NCBI RefSeq assembly: GCF_042664895.1
Contig: NZ_JBHTBQ010000044.1
Coordinates: 310,001 to 374,000 of the forward strand
DNA from: Iodobacter arcticus
Lineage (GTDB): Bacteria; Pseudomonadota; Gammaproteobacteria; Burkholderiales; Chitinibacteraceae
Direction of reading: 5' to 3'
Length of the DNA stretch: 64,000 nucleotides
The notes below the pieces were generated by a model. The model saw nothing but the letters and a program-made list of their open reading frames with translations. It was not told where the DNA came from and did no database searches. This document shows positions 26,338 through 34,548 of the stretch, one piece after another; the first letter of the stretch is position 1, and every line of letters begins with the position of its first letter. A program made the position numbers and the translations under genes.

Positions 26338-27879
26338 ATGAAATTTCGCCATTTTTTACCTGCCAGCCTCCTCACTAGCATAATTTCAGGCCTTGTATTA
26401 GCCGAGGAGCCACTCTTTAATGTGACAGCCTACCAGGTAAAAGGTGAAAACCCGCTTTCTGCCGAGGCCAGCAGCCAGCTCTTACAAACCTATTTAGGCA
26501 ACAACCGCTCGCTCAGTGATTTACAACAGGCAGCCAGCGCACTTGAATCCGCTTTACGCGAACGTGGACATGGCTTTTTACGCGTCACCTTACCGCCGCA
26601 AGAAGCATCAGGCATCATCACTTTAGAAGTGCTGAGCTTCAAACTTAGTAAAATCACACTCAAAAACACGCTCTTTTTTGATGAAGAAAATCAGCGCAAC
26701 AGCCTACCCGCACTGCAAGAAGGCGGCTCGCCTAATTTTCAGGCGATGACCACACAGCTGGTCATCGCCAATGAAAACCCAAGCAAGCAGACCAATATCA
26801 CTTTTAAAGAAGGCGAAATCGATAGCATTGAAGCCATCATCGATACCCAGCAACAAAAACCATGGAGTGTTTTTGTTTCCGGTAATAACTCTGGCTCGGA
26901 TGATAACGGCCGCTTGCGCCTGTCTTTGGGATTGCAGCACACCAATTTATTTAACAGTGATCATGTTGCCACAGTCAGCTACTCCACCGCCCCTAGCCAA
27001 CCCGATAATGTCAGCCAGTACGGTGTGTTTTACCGCATGCCCTTCTATAGCCTTGGCGGCAGCTTGGCTGCCTACTATGCACAATCAAAAGTAGATTCGG
27101 GTAGCTTAGGCGAAGGTTTAATCATCACAGGTAAAGGCGAATCAGGCGGGCTGCGTTACACCCACCATCTGCCTATGGACGGACAATACCGCTCGCAAAT
27201 TGAAGTGGCGCTCGACGATAAGCTATTTCGGGGCACTGATGTATCTGGCGTGGGCCAGCTCAGCCCCGATGTACGCAGCCGGCCACTCACACTGGCTTAT
27301 AACAGCCACTGGCAAAGTGAAGATATCGAGGTCAATATTGGTCTTGATTACAGCCACAATCTACCATCGGGCTACGGCAACGATGATGAAGCTTATCAGG
27401 CCAACCGCAGCGGCGCGCATAGCAATTGGCAGGCATGGCATGCAAAAGCCGAAGGGCTGTACCGCTTTGCGGGCGACTGGCAAGCCACGCTTAAATTAAG
27501 CGGCCAATTCGCCAGCGAAGCACTAATCTCAGGCGAGCAATTTGCCTTGGGCGGCAGCAGCTCTCTGCGTGGGGTAAGCGATCGCAGCGCCACTGGCGAT
27601 AGTGGCGTGCAAGGCACGTTTGAAATCAGCACGCCCAAACTTTTTGAGGGCTTACGCCTGCTTAGCTTTATCGACGCAGGCGCCATTCACCGCCGCTCTC
27701 CCGAAGCGGGAACCAGCAGCCAGGAAGCCCTCGGCAGCATCGGCCTTGGGTTACGCTGGCAAATTCAGGATTGGGGATTAATCAGCGCAGACTGGGGATA
27801 TATCGCAGACGGCAGCGGCTCCCCCAAGATAGAGCGCGGCGAAAGCTTTGGGCACTTTGGGTTTTACTTCAAGTATTGA
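26338..27879 (+). CDS. TpsB: ShlB/FhaC-type outer-membrane transporter
   Basis: A 513-residue outer-membrane protein with a signal peptide ending near VLAEE. A POTRA-type region at about residues 25-105 contains FNVTAYQVKGENPL and ERGHGFLRVTLPPQ. The C-terminal beta-barrel has the conserved (L/V)RG block (FALGGSSSLRGVSD, near residue 405) and ends with aromatic FGFYFKY, as outer-membrane barrels do. It would export the upstream TpsA across the outer membrane. It starts 19 bases after the fecR-like gene, with a weak ribosome binding site, as third gene of the operon. Confidence 0.92.
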   Translation: MKFRHFLPASLLTSIISGLVLAEEPLFNVTAYQVKGENPLSAEASSQLLQTYLGNNRSLSDLQQAASALESALRERGHGFLRVTLPPQEASGIITLEVLSFKLSKITLKNTLFFDEENQRNSLPALQEGGSPNFQAMTTQLVIANENPSKQTNITFKEGEIDSIEAIIDTQQQKPWSVFVSGNNSGSDDNGRLRLSLGLQHTNLFNSDHVATVSYSTAPSQPDNVSQYGVFYRMPFYSLGGSLAAYYAQSKVDSGSLGEGLIITGKGESGGLRYTHHLPMDGQYRSQIEVALDDKLFRGTDVSGVGQLSPDVRSRPLTLAYNSHWQSEDIEVNIGLDYSHNLPSGYGNDDEAYQANRSGAHSNWQAWHAKAEGLYRFAGDWQATLKLSGQFASEALISGEQFALGGSSSLRGVSDRSATGDSGVQGTFEISTPKLFEGLRLLSFIDAGAIHRRSPEAGTSSQEALGSIGLGLRWQIQDWGLISADWGYIADGSGSPKIERGESFGHFGFYFKY

Positions 27880-27892
27880 TCAAAAAGCTAAA

Positions 27893-28100
27893 AGGTCTGT
27901 AGACACAGAGAACCCAAATTGTAGGGTGGGCAAAAGCGCTTTATCTTGCCCACGCAGATGCTGTATGGACTGCGCCTTTGTTTCGGTGCGTAACGCCTAC
28001 GGCGTTTTTCACCCTATAAATCTACATATTTTTTGCCTTCCATCGTCGCGTGGGCACAAAAAACGTGCCCACCCTACAAGGTTCTGTGTCTACAGATCTT
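27893..28100. repeat. Nested element: R4 palindrome inside R1b arms
   Basis: Outer arms: AAGGTCTGTAGACACAGAGA starting at 27893, and its near-complement GTTCTGTGTCTACAGATC at 28081-28098. Inside are an R4 pair (GTAGGGTGGGC at 27921; GCCCACCCTAC ending 28078) and, inside that, a decayed R3-like piece (CGGTGCGTAACG, then CACCCTATAAA). The right outer arm enters the 3' end of the M81 gene and supplies its stop codon. Confidence 0.85.
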
Positions 28101-29562
28101 TTGCCTTAGCCCGACTCGCTGGCCGGCGTTTGCATACACGATATTGCAAGCGGCTTAGATCGGCCACATGCTCGCCATCGGCCTCTACCACCAGAATCTC
28201 TGCCGCAATTGCGCCAAAATCAGCCCGAAAATGCACGCTACTTTTTAATATCAACACAGGCACTTCACTAGGCTCTACACCCAGATGGCGGAACATCGCC
28301 TGATCTGCCGCTTGTTGCTTGCGGCTGCTCACCAGCACCGTCACCCCCTGATATTCCAAGCGGGCCATCTGCCCCAGATCCATTTGGCAGCCTGAATAAA
28401 AAGGCCCTGTTGCAGCAAACTGCCCATTGCCAAGGCCCGCCACCTTCCACTCGCCATACGCAGAACAATCGGCCCTTCCTATGGCACGGTGCAAAACGGC
28501 CCCTACGCCTGCCACATGCGCCGCTTTTGCTGTCGCTGGATCACATAAAATACCAAGCACCACCGCTGGCATTTGAGCACTAAGACAATCAACAATAATC
28601 CCCGCCGCATCGCTGCCCGCACCGCCACCGGGATTATCGCAGGTGTCGGCAAGTACAATCGTATGGCCTGCACGAGCATGCTCGCGTGCGTATTCCAAAG
28701 CGGCATGCGACTGCCATAATCGGCCGTCAAATTCTGCTTCGGCGCTTTCCACGGCTCTCGCCAAAGCGGCCGCAACACCTTGGGCCACGTCGGCCTGATG
28801 CGCATAGACCAGCACCGCAGGGCCGCCATCGGCCACATCGGCCAAAGGAAAACCGGGAAAGAAACTCACGCTCACTATATCGCCCACTTCGGCCTGCTCT
28901 GCCTCCTGCATCAGCCTAGCCACCGGCTCGATCAATGAGCATTGCCAAGGCATAGATATCAAAAACGGCAGTTGTACAAAAGCAGAATGCAGCTGCTCGC
29001 CCACAAGAAGACGCTGCAACAAGCCCACCGCCCTTGCCCCGGTTTCAGCCATATCCACATGCGGGTAGCTGCGATAGCCGACCAAGGCGCTGGCTGATTT
29101 CACCATTAAGGGGCTGACATTTGCATGAAAATCGAGAGAGGCCACGATGGGGATTTGCTCACCCAGTAAAGCGCGAGTACGACGCAGCCATTCGCCATCG
29201 CCATCGTCATATCGCTCTGTTACCAAAGCGCCGTGCAAATCTAAGTACACGCCATCAAACGGCCCTGCATTTAAAAGAGCCAACTCAAACATCGCCCATA
29301 GCGCTTCAAACGCCGCATCCTCAACCCGGCCACTGGGGTTGGCCGAGGCCCAGAGTAGCGGCAAAACGTGTAAACCGTCCGCCTCCAGCGCGGCAATCGC
29401 CCCCGCCAAAGGCAAATTAGCCCCCGCCACCGCAGCAAAAACCGCCTCTCCTTGAGTCAAACCCGGCCAGGCATCGGCCTCAATAAAATGAGCCATCGTG
29501 GTGGGCATACTGGCAAAGGTATTAGTTTCATGCTGAATACCCGCTACCGCAATACGCTGCAT
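28090..29562 (-). CDS. M81 family metallopeptidase (MlrC/microcystinase C-like)
   Basis: A 490-residue protein of the M81 family, to which the microcystin-degrading enzyme MlrC belongs. Family features are AGIQHETNTFA at the N-terminus, GVYLDLHGALVTERYDD (near residue 105), SLDFHANVSPLM (near 143), and LADTCDNPGGGAGSDA (near 300) in the C-terminal half. Actual substrates of most members are unknown. GGAGCAGGT lies directly before ATG 29562. Its last codons and TAG stop (28090-28092) lie in a repeat arm, so the final KAKDL is probably not ancestral. The neighbouring dehydrogenase on the same strand is separated by 485 bases. Confidence 0.85.
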   Translation of the reverse strand: MQRIAVAGIQHETNTFASMPTTMAHFIEADAWPGLTQGEAVFAAVAGANLPLAGAIAALEADGLHVLPLLWASANPSGRVEDAAFEALWAMFELALLNAGPFDGVYLDLHGALVTERYDDGDGEWLRRTRALLGEQIPIVASLDFHANVSPLMVKSASALVGYRSYPHVDMAETGARAVGLLQRLLVGEQLHSAFVQLPFLISMPWQCSLIEPVARLMQEAEQAEVGDIVSVSFFPGFPLADVADGGPAVLVYAHQADVAQGVAAALARAVESAEAEFDGRLWQSHAALEYAREHARAGHTIVLADTCDNPGGGAGSDAAGIIVDCLSAQMPAVVLGILCDPATAKAAHVAGVGAVLHRAIGRADCSAYGEWKVAGLGNGQFAATGPFYSGCQMDLGQMARLEYQGVTVLVSSRKQQAADQAMFRHLGVEPSEVPVLILKSSVHFRADFGAIAAEILVVEADGEHVADLSRLQYRVCKRRPASRAKAKDL

Positions 29563-29648
29563 ACCTGCTCCAGTGGGGGGTGATGTTCAGATCTGTAAGT
29601 GGAAGTTTGCGAACTGGCTGAGCACAGTGCACCCAAATACAAAAAGAG

Positions 29649-29881
29649 CTTTTTAGTGCTTTCGGCACGTTGATTTTGGTGCGGGCGTCCCGCTGGACCT
29701 TCCTTTCTTGTGTGGCCAAGAAACGAAGCCAAGCCACAAACTCAAAACACGAAGGCCCCTGCTGCGGTCCAATCGAGTCGGCGGCGGGCGGGATTGGCTC
29801 GTTCCTCGCTCCCAAGCGATCCCCCGCCCCGCTTGTTCCTCACTCCGGCGTGTTTCAAGGGGAGATTTAAGCCCCGTGCCA
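29649..29881. repeat. R6 repeat unit, copy 2
   Basis: CTTTTTAGTGCTTTCGGCAC at the left end and CGTGTTTCAAGGGGAGATTT plus AAGCCCC at the right end match copy 1 at 3061-3302. The dyad CTTTCTTG with CAAGAAA is conserved; the middle differs by substitutions and small indels. Same orientation as copy 1. Confidence 0.75.
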
Positions 29882-29958
29882 CTCACTGCGATACGAGTCC
29901 CAATTGCTAGGTTTTAAAATGCTTAAAATCTATAAAACAACTTAATTCAAGCTTTGTC

Positions 29959-30014
29959 TTTCTCCGTGAAACTCCGTGTTCTCTGTGTCCTCCGTGCTTC
30001 AAGACTTGGGTTTG
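29959..30014. repeat. Solitary R1 right arm
   Basis: TTTCTCCGTGAAACTCCGTG, then CTCTGTG and CTCCGTG units and TTCAAGACTTGGGTTTGG, matching other R1 right arms. No left arm was found nearby. Confidence 0.7.
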
Positions 30015-30047
30015 GCAACATAACATCTGAATACACACCCCAAACTT

Positions 30048-31217
30048 CTACAACAAGCCATCCAAAGCCGCCGCGCAAATACCTTGATATTGCTGCGGAG
30101 TAAAAGGAATTGGGTTGCTGCCATGTGCACCGTCGGCTACTGCCGCGGTGCCGATGGTTTCCAGACAGGATTCATTGATGCCTATGCTTTTAAGCGTATG
30201 CGGAATGCCGACTTCTTCTCTGAGACGTAGCACCCAATCTAAAAATGCGGCAAATGAAGGATTGGGCAGGCCTAGATAGCGGGCGGCGGCGGTGATGCGC
30301 TCGTCGATGGCGACCTGATTGGCTTTTAAAACATAGGGCATCAGAATGGCGTTGAGCATGCCGTGATGGGCATCGAAACGCGCCCCCAGCGGATGAGCCA
30401 GCGCGTGCATCGCCCCCAGCCCGCGCTGAAATGCCGTTGCCCCCATGCTGGAAGCCACCAGCATTTGCATCCGCGCCTCAAGATCTGTGCCATCAGCAAC
30501 GGCACGCGGTAGCCATTCCCGCACCAGCTGCATTCCTTCTAAGGCAATGCCACTGGCCATCGGGTGATAAAACGGCGAGCAATAGGCTTCTAAACTATGG
30601 CTGAGTGCATCCATTCCCGTCGCTGCGGTTAGCTTGGCGGGCAAGCCGGTGCTGAGCACTGGATCTAAAATCACAATGGCAGGCAACATGCGCGGGTGAA
30701 AAATAATCTTTTTAGCGTGCTCAGCTTCATGGGTAATCACCGAAGCCCGGCCCACTTCAGAGCCTGTGCCAGCCGTGGTAGGAATCGCCACCAGCGGCGC
30801 CATGCCTTCGGTTTTAATTCTTAGCCAGTTGTCCCCCTCATCTACGTAATCCCAAAGCGACCCGCTCTGCCCAACCATCATCGCCACCGCCTTGGCCGCG
30901 TCCAGTGCCGAACCACCACCCAGTGCAATCACGCCATCAAAACCACCTTGGTGATAAGCCGCCACCCCGTCGGCCACATTCTGCCCGGTTGGATTGCCCT
31001 TAATCTGGTGAAACAGGCCTGCGTGTAAATCAGCCCCATCCAGTAAAGTCATAGTGCTCAGGACAGGCGATAAAGTCGCCAAGCCCGGATCAGTAATCAG
31101 TAGCGGTCTTTTAATCCCTAAAGATCGCGCCAACTGCGGCAAATCCTTAACCCGCCCCACGCCACATTTCACATTGGTGGGGTAATTCCAATTTACGGTG
31201 TAGCGGTCGAGATTCAT
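30048..31217 (-). CDS. Iron-containing (group III) alcohol dehydrogenase
   Basis: A 389-residue NAD(P)-dependent dehydrogenase. Motifs are GGGSALDAAKAVA (near residue 99; nucleotide-binding), IPTTAGTGSEV (near 146), GMDALSHSLEAY (near 202) and MHALAHPLGARFDAHHG (near 269). The His and Asp residues in the last two form the metal site. The family oxidises various alcohols or reduces aldehydes, and the substrate here is not evident. AGGA lies before ATG 31217. Length is normal for the family. Confidence 0.92.
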   Translation of the reverse strand: MNLDRYTVNWNYPTNVKCGVGRVKDLPQLARSLGIKRPLLITDPGLATLSPVLSTMTLLDGADLHAGLFHQIKGNPTGQNVADGVAAYHQGGFDGVIALGGGSALDAAKAVAMMVGQSGSLWDYVDEGDNWLRIKTEGMAPLVAIPTTAGTGSEVGRASVITHEAEHAKKIIFHPRMLPAIVILDPVLSTGLPAKLTAATGMDALSHSLEAYCSPFYHPMASGIALEGMQLVREWLPRAVADGTDLEARMQMLVASSMGATAFQRGLGAMHALAHPLGARFDAHHGMLNAILMPYVLKANQVAIDERITAAARYLGLPNPSFAAFLDWVLRLREEVGIPHTLKSIGINESCLETIGTAAVADGAHGSNPIPFTPQQYQGICAAALDGLL

Positions 31218-31422
31218 TTAAGTATCCTGTGGTTGATTTCAGCTTCCATCATCGTAGGGCGGGTGCAAGCCGCCGCTTTTACATTAGATTTGGCAGGTTT
31301 CACCTCAATCCAATCAGCTTAAGCACGCTAACCGTAAACGACGTTTTCGTAGCTTGGATTAGCTGCTTTATCGCGTTATACGCATCAATTTATGACCAAT
31401 ACATAGAAAAAAAGCTGATTTT

Positions 31423-31496
31423 TATAGGGTGTGCAAGTCGTTTTTCTTGCGCACCGCCCCTCGGTGCGCAACGACTGCGTCGTTGTACACCCTATA
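31423..31496. repeat. R3 palindrome, copy 2
   Basis: Almost identical to 11913-11985: TATAGGGTGTGCAAGTCG at the left end and CGTTGTACACCCTATA at the right end. Only the few bases in the centre loop differ, as expected of a mobile or homogenised repeat with a free loop. Confidence 0.88.
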
Positions 31497-31524
31497 AAAC
31501 CAAGCTTATTATGGCGAAAGCTTA

Positions 31525-31584
31525 AATGTTGGGTTACGCAGGTTTCTCCGCCTAAAACCAGCGAACAAACCCGCTAACCCAACC
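31525..31584. repeat. R5 half-element
   Basis: AATGTTGGGTTACGC (31525-31539) and GCTAACCCAACC (31573-31584) correspond in order to the right half of the R5 palindrome upstream of phnC (329-343 and 379-390). The left half is absent. Confidence 0.75.
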
Positions 31585-31792
31585 TTGTATCTTGTTCCCT
31601 GTGGTGGTTAGCTACTACCACACGAGGCGAAGTGAGTTTGAGCCCAACCTTAAGGCATTGACCTTCTTCTGTAGATCAAACCCTTCACCTCCCTTCTTTC
31701 GCCAAATCAGACACTGGACGGTAGCCAAGGGCTTTGACCCTGTATGCACAAGGCAAGTGGGTGAATTAGGCTTTTTTACAGGAAGAATTCTC

Positions 31793-31862
31793 ATGTTTTA
31801 TCTCGGTATTGATGTTGCTAAAGCCAAACTCGATTGTTACTTACTGACCCAACTTGACCCCC
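31793..31862 (+). mobile_element. IS110-family transposase, N-terminal fragment cut by the assembly gap
   Basis: ATG 31793, preceded by AGGAAG, begins MFYLGIDVAKAKLDCYLL, the N-terminal DEDD-type signature (GIDVAK with the first catalytic Asp) of IS110 transposases. The frame runs into the Ns after 23 codons. Whether the rest is missing from the genome or only from the assembly cannot be told. Confidence 0.7.
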
Positions 31863-31872
31863 NNNNNNNNNN
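31863..31872. other. Assembly gap (ten Ns)
   Basis: Ten undetermined bases separate an IS110-like fragment from an IS3-like fragment. Ten is a usual placeholder, and both flanks are multicopy elements, so the true gap is probably much longer. Confidence 0.9.
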
Positions 31873-32444
31873 GGTTTCTGCTGCGCCGATTGGGCTTTGG
31901 CTTGAACTAAGGCATTGTACTTTTTTATGTAGGCCACCTCTAAACGGAGGCGTTTGTTTTCTGCAATGAGTTCTTCACGGCTACGCGTTTCATCATCAAT
32001 CGGCAGGGGAGCCGTATTATTTTCAGCGATGGGCATGGGTGATTTCTTTCGACCTTTAGGCGCGGGTTCAAGGGCAGCCATTCCACCAGCGTCATACTGC
32101 GCGCTCCATTGATTCAAGCAAGTGGGGCTACGAATATCAAAATAAGCGTTAGTTTCCTGCTGGGAAAGATGATTGTCCCACATGTGCTGGAGCACGGAGA
32201 GCTTGAATGCGGCATTGTAATGACTGTATTTGGGCGCTAAACCCGATTCGCCATGCTGGCGAAACGACCTCACCCAGCGACGAAACATGGCCTGCTCGAT
32301 GCCATGTTGCTTGGCGATCGTTTTGAGACCTGCTTGGACAGTTAAATATTGCTGAACGACAGAAAGCTTGAATTGCGTTGTGTACTTGGACATAAAAACA
32401 CCCCAAAAATATGGACGGGTGTCCAACTTTTGGGGTGCAGTTCA
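31873..32444 (-). mobile_element. IS3-family element (IS150-like), orfA end only
   Basis: The orfA frame starts at ATG 32393 (MSKYTTQFKLSVVQQYLT) and is read to the gap at 31873 for 173 codons. It has two helix-turn-helix segments (AGLKTIAKQHGIEQAMFRRW and the LSQQETNAYFDI region) and a leucine-zipper-like EELIAENKRLRLEVAYIKK end, as in IS150-group OrfA. orfB is absent and would lie in the gap. The outer end of the IS is about 32444, where the minus strand starts TGAACTGCACCCCAAAAG, a plausible terminal inverted repeat beginning TG. Confidence 0.8.
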
Positions 32445-32477
32445 TGCCAGGGGCTGTTGATTAAAATATTAATTTGC

Positions 32478-34364
32478 TTAAAGTTTAAAGCGGCCAAACT
32501 GCTTGGTGAGGTAGGCGGCCAGCTCATTCAGATCATGCACGGTTTTGGTGGCTTGCTGCAGGTTAGAATCGGATTGCTGCATTTGGTTGGTGATGTTTTC
32601 TGCGCTTTGCGCCATGGCCGTGGTGGCATTTTGTTGCTCGAGTGTGGCATGGGCAATTTCGCCAATTTTGGCCATCACTTCATCCATGTTTTCACGAATC
32701 GTACCAATTTTGGCTGCGGCTTCTTCAGATAAGTTCACGCCGCTTTGCACTGCCGTGATAGTGGTTTGCATATTATTAACGGCAATGCCTGTTTCACCTC
32801 GAATTCCGTCAATCATGCCGGTAATTTCAATGGTGGCCGATGAGGTGCGCTCGGCGAGCTTGCGTACTTCATCTGCCACTACCGCAAAGCCACGGCCTTG
32901 CTCACCTGCGCGGGCAGCTTCAATCGCGGCATTGAGCGCTAGCAAATTAGTTTGATCGGCAATTTCTTTAATTACCCGAATAATACCGCTAATGTCTTGG
33001 GCTCTTTGGTTGAGCCTGTCGAGCAGGCTGGATAAATCACCGACTTCTTTTGCCGATTTACCCACTTCATTGGCCACTTCTTTCACTGTGGATGCAGATT
33101 GGCCAGACAGTGCACCGGTGCTGGTGACAAGCTGATTGGCATCTCTGGAATTATCGGCAATATGCGAAATGCTGACGGTGATTTCTTCAATGGTAGCGGC
33201 ATTAGATGCAGATAAATCTGAAAGCCGCTGAGAATCATTAGCCAGATCATTGAGTACAGAATTGATTGAGCCTATCCCGGTCGTGAGGTTTTCTGTTTCT
33301 TTGCGAATATCAATAAACATGGTGCGTAATTGATCGGTGAAGCGGTTAAAGGCTTGTGCCGTGGCAGTAATTTCATCGTTGCCATCAATTTCAATTTTGC
33401 GGGTTAAATCGCCGCCGCCTTGGGCAATTTCTTGCATGGCAATACGCACTTTATCTAGGCTTTTGAGCATTTTGCTAATGAGAAATCCGGCAACAGGGAT
33501 CACTATAATTAAGAGAATGACTAAAGCTGCAACGGCTTGCCACACTAATTGATTAAGTGGCTCTAAAATAATCTGTTTATCAATCACCAGAATCAGATTG
33601 ATATCGGTGCCTTCAACCGGCTGTACAAAAACATATTTGTCTTCACCCGCAATACTGATTTCAGCCAGCTCGCGTGAGTTTGCAATGCTGGCCATATTGC
33701 TGGCACTTAGGTCGCTGGATATATCCGTAGTAGGCTTATTGAGTTTATCTTTTTCGCTATGCGCTAAAATTTGTCCTGCTTTATCTGCAAGGATGGCATA
33801 GCCATTGCCGGTGAGCTTGATATTTAAAACATCTTTTACAACGCCTTCAAGCGAGATATCAACTGCAGCTACGCCTTTAAAGCCTGCATCGCCTTTTACC
33901 GGTGAGGCAAAAGAAAGAATCAGTTGTTTACTTTCTGCATCCACATAAGGCGGGGTGAGGATGGTTTTGCCTGCGGCTACTGCTTGTTTATACCAAGGCC
34001 TAGAAGTGGGGTCGAAATCGGCGGGCATATTAACGACATGACCGCTAATAAATTTTTTATCAGGAGTGCCGATATAGGCTAAATCGAATTTGGCACTTTT
34101 TTCGGTTTGATATAAAGCAGGAACAGGGTCCTCTGCTTTTGCTAATGCCTCTGCCAAGCCAGAAACAATATTCTGTTTCTCCGCTACCCAGTTGCGAAGC
34201 ACCACGTTGTAGCCGGTGCTAATCCCTATAATTTCATTATGCAAACTGACATTGATCATTTCATGACGCATTTTTAAATAGCTACCATATGTAAGTATAG
34301 TGCCAGAAATAAGCGTTAATAATGAAATAAACACAATCAATTTTACTTTAAGAGATTGATTCAT
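32478..34364 (-). CDS. Methyl-accepting chemotaxis protein with a dCache-type sensor
   Basis: A 628-residue chemoreceptor. TM1 is near residues 8-28. The periplasmic domain (about 30-270) is followed by TM2 near 278-300, HAMP, and a signalling domain with the hairpin tip EIADQTNLLALNAAIEAARAGE. The periplasmic part has SRPWYKQAV, then PPYVD and a later AAVDISL. These match the R-x-W-Y, Y-x-D and D pattern of the amino-acid-binding dCache_1 group, so an amino acid ligand is inferred. There is no C-terminal CheR-tethering pentapeptide. Its end is 34 bases from the IS3 terminus. Confidence 0.9.
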   Translation of the reverse strand: MNQSLKVKLIVFISLLTLISGTILTYGSYLKMRHEMINVSLHNEIIGISTGYNVVLRNWVAEKQNIVSGLAEALAKAEDPVPALYQTEKSAKFDLAYIGTPDKKFISGHVVNMPADFDPTSRPWYKQAVAAGKTILTPPYVDAESKQLILSFASPVKGDAGFKGVAAVDISLEGVVKDVLNIKLTGNGYAILADKAGQILAHSEKDKLNKPTTDISSDLSASNMASIANSRELAEISIAGEDKYVFVQPVEGTDINLILVIDKQIILEPLNQLVWQAVAALVILLIIVIPVAGFLISKMLKSLDKVRIAMQEIAQGGGDLTRKIEIDGNDEITATAQAFNRFTDQLRTMFIDIRKETENLTTGIGSINSVLNDLANDSQRLSDLSASNAATIEEITVSISHIADNSRDANQLVTSTGALSGQSASTVKEVANEVGKSAKEVGDLSSLLDRLNQRAQDISGIIRVIKEIADQTNLLALNAAIEAARAGEQGRGFAVVADEVRKLAERTSSATIEITGMIDGIRGETGIAVNNMQTTITAVQSGVNLSEEAAAKIGTIRENMDEVMAKIGEIAHATLEQQNATTAMAQSAENITNQMQQSDSNLQQATKTVHDLNELAAYLTKQFGRFKL

Positions 34365-34548
34365 GATTGGGCTCTTTTATGCAAATAACATGTTTGGATA
34401 GAGAAAGCGGCTGGGTGGAGCAATCAAATTGCGAATAAATCTTAATTCGCATTAAAAAAGCAAGCGCTTATTGTGAGTATTTACATGTTAATTATTACAT
34501 ATAAAAGAGCAAAAGCCAGGATTAATTAGCTTTCACTGATCTAAGGTA

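Larger units (their letters stand above)
29563..30047. other. 485-base intergenic repeat cluster
   Basis: No gene is supported. The region contains R6 copy 2 (29649-29881) and a solitary R1 right arm (29959-30014). The bases 29563-29648 and 29882-29958 show nothing recognisable. Confidence 0.65.
31218..31792. other. Intergenic repeats plus 5' flank of an IS110-like element
   Basis: Contents: a decayed R2 piece (GTAGGGCGGGTGCAAGCC at about 31255), an R3 palindrome (31423-31496), an R5 half-element (31525-31584), then about 200 bases leading into an IS110-type transposase start. The left end of that IS cannot be placed by eye. Confidence 0.6.

Noticed and set aside
18473..27879. Contact-dependent growth inhibition (CDI) locus
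   Set aside because: No toxin domain or immunity gene recognised; gene order tpsA-fecR-tpsB does not fit cdiBAI or cdiAIB.
29653..29917. Several overlapping open frames on both strands within R6 copy 2
   Set aside because: They overlap one another, lack ribosome binding sites and match no family; they follow the repeat, not a gene.
28090..31217. Catabolic operon formed by the M81 peptidase and the alcohol dehydrogenase
   Set aside because: Same strand, but 485 bases of repeats between them and no shared pathway evident.
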